From NCBI GenBank assembly GCA_029251165.1, contig JAQXDW010000080.1, forward strand, positions 1 to 64,000: a stretch of DNA of 64,000 nucleotides, written 5' to 3'. How positions within the stretch are numbered: the stretch's first letter is position 1; every line of letters begins with the position of its first letter. Below the pieces are notes generated by a model that was not told where the DNA came from, ran no database searches, and saw only the letters and a list, made by a program, of their open reading frames with translations. Below, piece after piece: positions 9,801 through 18,148 of this stretch. The translations under genes were made by a program, and so were the position numbers. This DNA comes from Myxococcota bacterium. Lineage in GTDB: Bacteria; Myxococcota_A; UBA796.

Positions 9801-10022
9801 CGCGACAAGCCGCTCCGGGGTGCCTGGCGTGACAAGCGGACCCTGATCATTGCCGTGAGAGATCTCTCTCTGCGAGACCAGGACTTCGCTGCGTTTGTCC
9901 TCCCCATCCTCAAAGAATTCCAGAATGTTCGAGGGCGGATGGTTCAGGAAGCCTGCCTGGCTGCCCTGGCCCACATCCACGTGGCCCACCCCGAGCTCAA
10001 CGCCCTTGGAGATGTGGCATGA
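6804..10022 (+). CDS. Large HEAT/ARM-like helical-repeat protein of retron operon
   Basis: First gene of the retron operon, 1072 residues from the TTG at 6804. That start is preferred because AGGAG (6792-6796) lies seven bases upstream. A GTG at 6744 would add 20 poorly conserved-looking residues across the leader hairpin. The protein is a long series of amphipathic helices, Arg/Leu/Trp-rich, with no membrane segment and no enzymatic motif I recognise. The pattern fits HEAT/ARM-like solenoids. The stop overlaps the next start (ATGA). As I recall the published retron classification, type XIII systems encode an ARM-repeat protein beside the RT and a WHSWIM protein; this gene or the next would be that component. 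I infer a scaffold, sensor or effector-arm role. It is odd that two such giants occur together. Confidence 0.85.
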   Translation: MFQLTSQDRSLYEDGTLSAEGLSSAFKRRDPRMAEYLVKLVILDPAPAGFLDAVKEKKPNYFKFLRELTGQDWTRRIDAKDPTLPGQPGYSRRHRTTVIAEQHGETWKELEHADRLEILPDRLGVWSVIEQLYADPSAWSRSALLAIIESVPLKWGPWRALKRIYKAAMLDQDWEIFAALIVRCDREVSRGDIRSDLSLRAPLVPNDDNVLESLYVSWGNKPVSTRSFYWNDSRSRARDVSVRTLEYLLRRTQRFLLELARAQPTAFAPIATEILIRYSSNSRCNQAWLMEDKELWVHSISPLMRIVELSANNRILEFAFSILESRFREQLKVADSAWITRLALSERRTSRRMAVRWFLEPLCGHEQGRFHEVGLQRAVVAFLDYNDETSSGDERWSSWSEQRWHRSWNSDAGDTMWPVLARQFALDYIKGSYAVIASALPLEKVLWLLRNKNQAYRDVGEFLLYPGEGDSPYGDQLTLSVWTELLEDSTTFDFAARAIRTKFSGVQLTAAWYAERLLSTHSAVRELATSLLRDETKFRADDDWRSFHMTIARSHKAQADILQRSLYQLSRKDDDGHADIDDLPATFFRALLTHPSCHTSVIDWVDGGRVPLAHLSTAFLRELSAKAEWEEHGWESFLEEERIEAHEKLGYLSAVGTAARRWLINEASLSDLGVDWALARVERFESSYNFVRDLFRRDVTFSQLAAEGGTSTDGVHAILDKIIAQKDASSTQANFYKKFLLLRHPLARRDTDPNLPPLSDDLTLPRTALTFARFSEMSADERAPIRALAMTLGRYEMARWTETEPLSFSTLKPLVRDAFHDVRQYIVTAMTNPRRPESRIDVSLETFETADLYTWCFDARRDLRELGMQVILQLPERFGQPAQLLQLSESRDRRVRELVISVIWRQFRALEVTSGWKPNEKSVVPQSLSLAASQRVVALAGAPPTGMKPSDVKKTRKYLGSGVAESVDVQITAREVFRDFVRAVLFQIPPVRQSPKLPARDKPLRGAWRDKRTLIIAVRDLSLRDQDFAAFVLPILKEFQNVRGRMVQEACLAALAHIHVAHPELNALGDVA

Positions 10023-13000
10023 GCACCTACTACCTTCCGTTCCGCGGCGAAATCGTCGACATGACCGCCCGCGGACGGCGCCTCTACCTCGCCGTCCGGC
10101 ACACCGAAGGGCAGCCGCTGGGTGCCTGGCAGGTTGACCTCGAGGAGCTGCTCGTCATGGGCAGCCAGTTCGATGCGCTGGAGCCCATCGGCATCGACGC
10201 CGACATCCGCTGCGTGGCAGCCAGCGCAGAGTCTGTCTTCTTCGGCTCGGCAGCAGGTGGCGTCTACCAAGACACCACCCTGCTCGCGGAGCTCGGCGAG
10301 ACGATCTCTGGCATCGCGGTCCTCTCTGACGGACGCCTGCTCGCGCGTCTCGACCAGCGTGTGGTCATTCTCTCCGCAGCCGGTGCAGCACTCCAGACCT
10401 TCGAGTACACCGCTGCGATCTCAGCGTTCGCAGTCGAGGACGGCGGCGACCGGTTCGCGATCGGCCTCGAGGATGGTGCCATCCGCCTGAACTTCACGCG
10501 CGATGGCCGCTTCGAGGAAGGCTACCTGCTCGACGAGAACGACGAAGTCCTCGAGCGGCCCCACTCCCGCGCGGTGACTGCGCTGCAGTTCGTCACCGAC
10601 ACCGACGGTCTGCGCCAGCTCATCTCTGCCGGGGCCGAGCTGACCATGCTCCAGGCGCCCATCGACGAGGGCCGCCCGATGCCCCGCGAGGCATCGGAGA
10701 TGCACTCTCGCCAGATCCACGCCCTGGTTTCTGGTCCCCATGGTCGGTTCCACTCCCTGGGAGCGGACAAGAGCATCAAGACCTGGACCAACACCTACAG
10801 CCGTCGTCGCCCGGCCGCTCAGGGGCTCGACGACATCCCGACCACCGGCATGAGCATGTCGCTGCCGGTCAAGGACGACAAGGGGCGCTGGGTCGACCAT
10901 CCCCACCTCATCGTCGGTGCCGGGAGCACCCTGCACACCTTCAAGCTCCAGGACGTCAAGCTCGAAGACGACGCCGCAGATCCAGACACCCTCAAGAACA
11001 ACGGCCGCATCGCTGCTGTCGGTCCGAAGATTGCTGGAGACCGCGTGTTCATGAACGCGCTGGGCAGCAGCCGGGACAACGCGCTCCGCAAGAGCGTCCT
11101 TGAGCTGGTCATGAACTGGAAGGACACCGCATCCGTCGAGTTCCTCACCGAGCGCGCGGGCAAGGACTCCGTCCTCGACCTGAGGCTCAAGGCCCTCACG
11201 GGCGTCTTCTCCTCCGGCCACCCCCGCGCGGTGGTTCTGATGGAGGGTCTGCTGGACTCCAGCTTCGAGGAGACCCGCGAGGCCGCCTACGACAACCTCC
11301 GCCTCTCCCTGGGTGAGACCGCGCTCCGCCCGATGCGCCTCGGGCTGAAGAACAGCAGCACCGCCGTCGCCAGCAAGGCCGCCAGGCACCTCGGCGAGCG
11401 CGCCCGTGCGGGTGATGTTGCCGCGCTGGACCTGCTCAAGGGCTGCCTGACCCACACGCTCTATGAGGTCGCCAACGAGGCCTACAGTCAGCTGTCAGGC
11501 CGCAAGGTCGAGGCACCAGCGATTCCCGGCGTGGAGGGGGTCCTGATCGGAATCCGCTCCAGCCATCCAGAGGTTCGCCGACTCGCCGTCGCCCACCTCA
11601 AAGAGCGCGACCTCATCAACACCCTGCCCGCCCAGGTTGTCCTCCGCCGGATGCGCGAAGACAGCGACGAGGCAATGCGAGAGCGCGCGTTCTACGTCTC
11701 GCTGCTCGGTCGTCCCCGGCTCGCAGAGCTGATGCGCTCCGACGACGATGAGCTGCACGGTCAGCTGTGTGATCTGGAGCTCCTCGGAGCCTCCTCGGAG
11801 GAGCGCCAGGCCGCCCTCGACACCCCGCCCACCGGCCAGGATGTCACCCTCGACTTCCTCGATGAGTCTCTGCTCAACGAGATGTCCGCTGGCAGCAGCG
11901 CCGACATCTCCGCGATGGCGACCGTCACCCATGCGCGCCTCGGCAACCGCGGCGCGATGCCCATCCTCCTGCTGCTCTGCCGCGAGAAGTCCGCCCGACT
12001 CCGGCGCCGCGCATGCCGTGGTCTGCGGTACATGCTGCACGACTCGATGGCGCTCCAGGAGCTGGAGAGCCTCATGCTCTCCGACGACGACGCCACCGTT
12101 CGCCTCGTCGCGTTCGACGGCGTGATGGTCGCCTACGGCACGAAGTCTCGCGGTGGTGCCCCTGCGCCGAAGCCGGCTCCCGCGCCCGCCGCACCCGGCA
12201 CCAGCATCGACCTGACCGACAAGAAGGTCGTCGTCACTGGCACCCTGACCGGCATGACCCGCAGCGAAGCCAAAGAAGCGCTGGAGAAGCTCGGGGCGAA
12301 GGTCGCCGGCTCGATCTCCAGCCGCACCGACTACCTCGTCGCCGGTGAAAAGGCTGGCTCCAAGCTTGCCAAGGCCCAGAAGCTCGGCGTCTCGGTCCTC
12401 AACGAGGCGCAGCTCGCAGCGATCATCAAGGGCGGCAGCGCCAGCACACCCCCGCCGCCTGCCGCAGCGCCCTCGGCATCGAGCGGTCCGCCGGCCATTC
12501 TCGCGCCGATCCGCAAGGCCCTCGACGCCAAGCATGCCGATCTGAGAAAGGCTGCCGTGGTCCGCCTCCAGCGCCACCTCGTCGCCCGCTTAGAGTCCCT
12601 CGGGCACCTCCAGGAAGACACCCCCGCGCCAGCTCCGACGGGGATCCTCCAGCGTGCTGTCTCGACCATCAAGAACCTGATCCGCAGCAGCACCAGTCCG
12701 CTGACATTCCGCAGTCCGGACAAGGCTGCAGACGAGATCAAAGTCGAGGTCGAGCTGCTCCAGCGCGCGCTGGACGACACCACCTTCGACAAGCAGATCA
12801 CCAACGAAGCGTACAAGACCTTCTACAACTACGATCTCATCGGCGGTGCCAAGCAGCACACGTTCGCGCACCTGCTGAAGAACAGCAACCGTCACATCCG
12901 GGTGATGGCGGTCAAGGATCTCCTGTCCTTCCTGGACCAGGACTGGTCCATCGGACTCCTCACCAGTGTCCTGAAAGACGACGACCGCACCTACCGCAAC

Positions 13001-16000
13001 GAGATCTTCGACAACGCCTGGTCACGCGTCGAGGGCACTCCCCTCGCTCCGGTCTTCCTGGAGAGCGCGCTCGCATCATCGCACACCGACATCTCCCGAA
13101 AGGCGTTCCAGAAGGTCATCGCCGCGACCGGTGACTGGATGGCCCCCATGGTGCTCGCTGGGCTGTCTGCCAGCGATCGTCAGATCCGCTCCTCGGCCAT
13201 GTCCGGCGAGGCCCTGGAGAACCTCAAGAAGCTCGGCAAGGCGGTCGAGCACCTCAGCGCCGCCCTACAGTCGAGCAACGACAACACCCGACGCTCCGCC
13301 CTGGAGATCCTCAACCAGCAGCCGGATCTCATCACCCCGGCGCTCTACGAGCTCGTGCGCGCGTTCCTGCTCCAGACCCGCAACCAGTCCCTCCAGCGGG
13401 CCGCGTTCGGCAACGGAATCCGTCGCTGGACCCAGAAGATGGGTCGCGAGCAGCAGTTCATCACCGAGGCCTTCGAGCACGGCGTGAGCGGCATGCGTCG
13501 GGCGGTGATTGGCTGGCTGCGCGGCATGGAGACCGACTGGGCAGAGGCACTCCTGCTCAAGGGCATGGCTGACCGGGACACCGGCATCGCCGAGATTGCC
13601 TTCTCCGAGCTGCTCCAGCGCAGCCAGGCTCGTGGCGATGAGCAGGCCTTCCTGACCAAGACCTACAGTGACTCCAAGTCACTCCGGAGTGATGTCGTTG
13701 AGCGACTGCAGCGCCACGACGGCGACTGGGTGGAGGAGATCCTCCGTCAGGCGATGGTCGACGGCGACCGCTCTATGGCCTCGATGGCCTTCGAGGAGCT
13801 GCTGCGGCGACACCAGGCGCGGGGTCAAGAGCAGGCATTCCTTACCTCCGCCATGAAGCTCGGCGAGCGCCTGCGTCGGCAGGCCTTCGGGCTGGTCAAG
13901 GGCGCCTCGGCGGCCTGGAAGAACGACATGCTGCGGAGCTCGCTGAGCAGCGAGGATCCCTACATCCGCAACATGGCGCTCCAGGAGCTGATCACCCACG
14001 ATCTCCCCGACGACTTCTACACCAGCCTGCTCAACCACCAGTACGGGGACATCCAGTCCGTCGCGCTTGAGGTGCTTGCGCGCAAGGGCCGGCTCGACGT
14101 CATCCAGAAGCGGCTCAAGCGCCTGCTGCGCACCGACAAGCCGGAGCGCTGGTCCTGGGAGAGCAGCGATGCCTATGGGCACCGCCACAGCCGCTGGAAG
14201 AACCTCAAGGTCATGTCCCTCAAGGCCGCAGCCGAGTCTCAGGCCTCGGAGTTCTATGAAGACGTCCGCTATGTGGTGGATCAGTCTCGAAACAGCCACC
14301 GGCGCAACCGCTGGAGCGCACCGGACAAGGACGGTCGCTGGAGCGAGCCAGACATCCGCAAGCTCGCCATCCTGACCCTGGGCTGGGTCTGCGATGCGAG
14401 CAACCAGGAAGACCTCAAGGCACTGTTCGCGGAGGAGCGCGATAGCGCCTGCAAGCACAACACCGCCATCGCGCTGGCAAACGCCGGTGTCTACGATGGC
14501 GCGAAGTGGCTGTACGACCAGAAGGCGTCCAACGAAGAGACCATCCAGGCCCTCATCGCGGTCGGTGGCAGCGAGGCACAGTCCCTTGTCCAGCGCATGA
14601 TGAAGGAGCGTCCCGCGCTGTGCGACGAGGCGCTGTTCTCCTGGATGCTCCGCCTGTCAGTCACCGGCGGCGACATCGCCTTCCTCTCTCTCGGGCTCAC
14701 CTCCGCCCAGAGCAAGAGCCGGCTCAACTCGGCCCGCCTGCTCCAGGTCAGCCACAGCCGCGATGCGCTGCTCGACACCCTCGTCGAGTTCCTCAACGAC
14801 TGGGACTTCTTCGCAGACGATCCCTTCGCCAAGGCCCACATCGGCGCGGACTGGTACGACGTCTCCAAGCTGCTCTACGAGTTCTACTCCCGAGAGTTCC
14901 CGGTGGAGTACGAGGTCTCCCGAGCAGACTGGCGTCGGCTGGGGCAGCTGTATGCCCACGGCACTGCTCAGGTGCGGGCCCGGGCGGTGGAGCTGCTGTA
15001 CGCGCTCCGCAACCACGGCCTCAAGCAGCAGGAGTTCATCACGAAGCTCCGGCAGCGGGCCGACAACCACCTCCGCAGCGCCAACCTCACGCCGAAGGTG
15101 CTGACCCTCGACGGCGCAGCGGTCGACGAGTCCCTCGCACACTCGCTGGCGTTTGGTGCATACACTGGTCTGATGCGTCAGACCGGCAGCGTCGCACACC
15201 GCCGCGATGCCCTCCGTCGTCTCGTCGACATGAGCATCGCCAACGATCCCCGAAAGGCGGTGCCGATCCTCCAGGCTGGCATGAGCAGCCCGGTCGCGGA
15301 GCTGCGACGAGACGCCTACGGTCACCTCATCCGGCTCAGCCACGACGCCCGAGCCCGCTTGTTCCCGGATGTCGCCCCCGCCCCCGGTGTCGACATCTCG
15401 CTGGATGATCTGGCGGATGCTGGCATCTACACCGAGGAAGAAGACCTCCAGAAGATCGCCATCAGCATGCTCTGGCTGACCGATCAGCAGGACAAGATCG
15501 AGGCCCTGCTCCGCAGCCGCGATGATCAGACCGCCTACTTCGCCTTCCTCGCGGTCTACGAGAACCGCCCCGAGCGCCGCCTGGATCTGCTCCCCATCGC
15601 CCTGGGCTCTCGCAACAGCAGCATCCGCACCGCTGCGGCAGAGAAGCTCATCGCCGAGCTACAGCGCCGCCGCTCCGAGACTCAGGACGGCCAGCCCCTC
15701 GATGATGCGCCCATCCTCGCGCTCATCCACGAGGCGCTGAGGTCTCCCTACCCGGAGCTGGTCCGCACCACCGCCGTCCTGGCTGCCCAGGCCAAGGAGC
15801 CCGCCGGCCAGCCGCACCTCGAGGCGCTGCTCTCCTCACACATCATCGACGACCAGCGCACCGCCATCGATGCCTTCGTCGCCCTCGATGCTCCAGGGAC
15901 CGCCCTGCGCTTCCTCAACCGCGCCGACGGTGACCTCACCGGCTCCGTCGACCGCAATGAGCTGTTCCGAGGTGTCCGTGAGCTCAAGGACACTTCTCCC

Positions 16001-18148
16001 GCGGTCCTCGATCGCCTGTTCGAGCTGGTCAGTCAGGGGCCATCGGATCCCGAGTACACACACGCGGTCTCGACCATCCTGCACTTCTCCGGACACCACA
16101 AGCCGATCAGGACCACCGCGGTCTGGGCAGAGATGGACGAGGACGCGCGCGAGCAAGAGACCAAGCATGGCTACGACGATGCCCTGCTCGCACGCCTCAT
16201 CGAGGCCCTCTATACGCTCGGTCATCACGAGACGCTTCAGCGCAAGCGCCTGATGACCCCGGCCCAGAGCGCGCGAACCGCCGCCGTGGATGCTGCGATC
16301 CTGCCCTGGGCGCTGCTCCCCGCGACCAAGGAGAACCTGGGCATCAAGCTCCAGGCCGTTCGGGTTGCGGCCTGGCGGCGTCTCAACCGTCCAGAGTCCG
16401 CAGCCAACCAGAAGGCGCTCATCAAGGCGCTCGATGTGTTCGGCCCCAAGAAGACCATCTCTGAGATGCAGTTCATCTCCGCAGAAGCGCTGGGCAAGGC
16501 CGGAGACAAGTCCGATGGGCGTCCGTTCTCTTTCCTTCGCCGCATCTCGGTCACGGAGGATGCCGAGCACAGCTGGCGCCTTCGTGCCGTCCGGACGCTC
16601 GGCACCATGGCCGATCTTCGCGCCGTCGAGGCCCTGCTGAACATCGCCGGATACGACGAGCAGGGTCAGCGCCTCCCCGATGAGGGCGAGTCAGGCTGGT
16701 ACAAGATCAAGCTTGAGCTTGCAGCCCTTGAGGCGCTCGGACAGATGGGAAGCTCTCCCCTGGCCGGCGCCTTCTTCCAGGCTCTTGCCGACGGCACCCG
16801 CAAGCGCGACGGCCGCTTTGTCCGCGCCTCCGTCAACGGACTCGGCTTCTTCGGCAACCACGAGTCCCTCGCCCCGGCTGCGCTCGCGCTGCTCAAGACC
16901 GCCTCTCGGTCCAGCTACCACGGTGTCGCTGGAGACTGCATCAACGCCATCCACACCCTGTGGAGCCGCAGCAAGGACGACGACGTCCGCGCAGATGCCG
17001 TCGATGCGCTCCTGGTCATGCTGGAGGGGCGCAATTCCAGCCAGATCAGCAGCGCCTACAGCAAGCTGCTGGAGGCCATGCCCGCCGGCGATCTCCGAGC
17101 GCAGGTGGCCCTGTTCAAGAGCAAGTCCAACACCAACCACACCGACGACGCGGTCAAGAAGCTCGCCGAAGAGGCTGCGGCTGATCAGCTGTTCACGCTG
17201 CTGCGAGAAGGGCGCACGGACAGCATCTCCAGCAGCCGAACCGATGCCATCGCCAAGGGGCTGCGCACCCGCATGCCCCGCCCGGTCTCCGAGGCCCTCG
17301 TCGCCCTCAAGGTCGACCTCAAGGAAGAGACCACCACCACCCTCGCGGAGGCCATGGACGTCATCAACGCCGGCGCACCGGAGATGGACGAGAAGGGCCG
17401 CGCCTACATCGTGCAGACCACTGCTTCGCTGCGAGAGGGGTGGGTCGAGGCCCGCGACCTCCGCAACCGTGGCCACAGCGACAAAGCAAAGCGCATGAAG
17501 TTCCTCCGGCCAATCTGGTCGCGGTTCCTGTCGCTGTGTGGCGTGCTGGGCATCGGCCAGGAAGAGATCGCTGCACCGCTGCTGCTGTCGGACATTCCCC
17601 TCTCGATGCAGAAGACTGCCCTGCTTGCTGTAGAGGGCCTCTCAGAGCAGCCCGTCGAGGCGATGGCAGAGGTCTTCCGGACCGGTCAGCGCAGCCTGCG
17701 CACCCTCGTCGCGGCCTCACTGTCAGAGGGAAGCCTGCCCGCCTCGCTGATCCCGCTGGTCGGAGACGATGCCAGCAGCCTCCACCTCCTCACCGAGCGC
17801 AGCGGCGCCGCAGCCATCGCTCCCCTCCGACAGGAGGCCGGCAGCGGCAACACCCTGGCGCTCACCGAGCTTGCCCGGATGAGAGATGTGACTGGAATCC
17901 AAGCGCTGATCACCGCCCCGGTCGCGAACCTGAGCACGGACGAGACCGTGCCGGCGGATCACCCGGTCGTGGGCCGCGCGCTTCGTGCGCTGGGCACAAC
18001 CGGCGACACCGCCGCGGAGGCCGTCTTGGAGAGTGTTGGAAAGAACGAAGCCTACGATCAGTCGCTGCGGCGGCTGGCCTGGAATGCCAGGCGTCGGTCC
18101 CAGCGGGTCCGCGCACGGCGTGAGAAGTACTCGGCGGAGAACTCCTGA
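10019..18148 (+). CDS. Giant protein with beta-propeller, HEAT repeats and BRCT domain
   Basis: 2709 residues. Residues 1-320 are beta-rich with WD-like units (for example SLGADKSIKTWTNTY near 245), suggesting a propeller. From about 370 to the C-terminus the chain is almost all HEAT-like helical pairs, interrupted by a BRCT domain at about 728-800. The BRCT core reads KVVVTGTLTGMTR, then LEKLGAKVAGSIS and TDYLVAGEKAGSK, flanked by Ala/Pro-rich linkers; it resembles the BRCT of NAD-dependent DNA ligase. In known proteins such BRCTs bind DNA ends, nicks or phosphopeptides. No nuclease, ATPase or membrane motif is visible. ATG overlaps the preceding TGA (ATGA) and its TGA overlaps the next ATG (TGATG). 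I infer a very large scaffold that could recognise DNA or the retron cDNA. Confidence 0.9.
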   Translation: MSTYYLPFRGEIVDMTARGRRLYLAVRHTEGQPLGAWQVDLEELLVMGSQFDALEPIGIDADIRCVAASAESVFFGSAAGGVYQDTTLLAELGETISGIAVLSDGRLLARLDQRVVILSAAGAALQTFEYTAAISAFAVEDGGDRFAIGLEDGAIRLNFTRDGRFEEGYLLDENDEVLERPHSRAVTALQFVTDTDGLRQLISAGAELTMLQAPIDEGRPMPREASEMHSRQIHALVSGPHGRFHSLGADKSIKTWTNTYSRRRPAAQGLDDIPTTGMSMSLPVKDDKGRWVDHPHLIVGAGSTLHTFKLQDVKLEDDAADPDTLKNNGRIAAVGPKIAGDRVFMNALGSSRDNALRKSVLELVMNWKDTASVEFLTERAGKDSVLDLRLKALTGVFSSGHPRAVVLMEGLLDSSFEETREAAYDNLRLSLGETALRPMRLGLKNSSTAVASKAARHLGERARAGDVAALDLLKGCLTHTLYEVANEAYSQLSGRKVEAPAIPGVEGVLIGIRSSHPEVRRLAVAHLKERDLINTLPAQVVLRRMREDSDEAMRERAFYVSLLGRPRLAELMRSDDDELHGQLCDLELLGASSEERQAALDTPPTGQDVTLDFLDESLLNEMSAGSSADISAMATVTHARLGNRGAMPILLLLCREKSARLRRRACRGLRYMLHDSMALQELESLMLSDDDATVRLVAFDGVMVAYGTKSRGGAPAPKPAPAPAAPGTSIDLTDKKVVVTGTLTGMTRSEAKEALEKLGAKVAGSISSRTDYLVAGEKAGSKLAKAQKLGVSVLNEAQLAAIIKGGSASTPPPPAAAPSASSGPPAILAPIRKALDAKHADLRKAAVVRLQRHLVARLESLGHLQEDTPAPAPTGILQRAVSTIKNLIRSSTSPLTFRSPDKAADEIKVEVELLQRALDDTTFDKQITNEAYKTFYNYDLIGGAKQHTFAHLLKNSNRHIRVMAVKDLLSFLDQDWSIGLLTSVLKDDDRTYRNEIFDNAWSRVEGTPLAPVFLESALASSHTDISRKAFQKVIAATGDWMAPMVLAGLSASDRQIRSSAMSGEALENLKKLGKAVEHLSAALQSSNDNTRRSALEILNQQPDLITPALYELVRAFLLQTRNQSLQRAAFGNGIRRWTQKMGREQQFITEAFEHGVSGMRRAVIGWLRGMETDWAEALLLKGMADRDTGIAEIAFSELLQRSQARGDEQAFLTKTYSDSKSLRSDVVERLQRHDGDWVEEILRQAMVDGDRSMASMAFEELLRRHQARGQEQAFLTSAMKLGERLRRQAFGLVKGASAAWKNDMLRSSLSSEDPYIRNMALQELITHDLPDDFYTSLLNHQYGDIQSVALEVLARKGRLDVIQKRLKRLLRTDKPERWSWESSDAYGHRHSRWKNLKVMSLKAAAESQASEFYEDVRYVVDQSRNSHRRNRWSAPDKDGRWSEPDIRKLAILTLGWVCDASNQEDLKALFAEERDSACKHNTAIALANAGVYDGAKWLYDQKASNEETIQALIAVGGSEAQSLVQRMMKERPALCDEALFSWMLRLSVTGGDIAFLSLGLTSAQSKSRLNSARLLQVSHSRDALLDTLVEFLNDWDFFADDPFAKAHIGADWYDVSKLLYEFYSREFPVEYEVSRADWRRLGQLYAHGTAQVRARAVELLYALRNHGLKQQEFITKLRQRADNHLRSANLTPKVLTLDGAAVDESLAHSLAFGAYTGLMRQTGSVAHRRDALRRLVDMSIANDPRKAVPILQAGMSSPVAELRRDAYGHLIRLSHDARARLFPDVAPAPGVDISLDDLADAGIYTEEEDLQKIAISMLWLTDQQDKIEALLRSRDDQTAYFAFLAVYENRPERRLDLLPIALGSRNSSIRTAAAEKLIAELQRRRSETQDGQPLDDAPILALIHEALRSPYPELVRTTAVLAAQAKEPAGQPHLEALLSSHIIDDQRTAIDAFVALDAPGTALRFLNRADGDLTGSVDRNELFRGVRELKDTSPAVLDRLFELVSQGPSDPEYTHAVSTILHFSGHHKPIRTTAVWAEMDEDAREQETKHGYDDALLARLIEALYTLGHHETLQRKRLMTPAQSARTAAVDAAILPWALLPATKENLGIKLQAVRVAAWRRLNRPESAANQKALIKALDVFGPKKTISEMQFISAEALGKAGDKSDGRPFSFLRRISVTEDAEHSWRLRAVRTLGTMADLRAVEALLNIAGYDEQGQRLPDEGESGWYKIKLELAALEALGQMGSSPLAGAFFQALADGTRKRDGRFVRASVNGLGFFGNHESLAPAALALLKTASRSSYHGVAGDCINAIHTLWSRSKDDDVRADAVDALLVMLEGRNSSQISSAYSKLLEAMPAGDLRAQVALFKSKSNTNHTDDAVKKLAEEAAADQLFTLLREGRTDSISSSRTDAIAKGLRTRMPRPVSEALVALKVDLKEETTTTLAEAMDVINAGAPEMDEKGRAYIVQTTASLREGWVEARDLRNRGHSDKAKRMKFLRPIWSRFLSLCGVLGIGQEEIAAPLLLSDIPLSMQKTALLAVEGLSEQPVEAMAEVFRTGQRSLRTLVAASLSEGSLPASLIPLVGDDASSLHLLTERSGAAAIAPLRQEAGSGNTLALTELARMRDVTGIQALITAPVANLSTDETVPADHPVVGRALRALGTTGDTAAEAVLESVGKNEAYDQSLRRLAWNARRRSQRVRARREKYSAENS

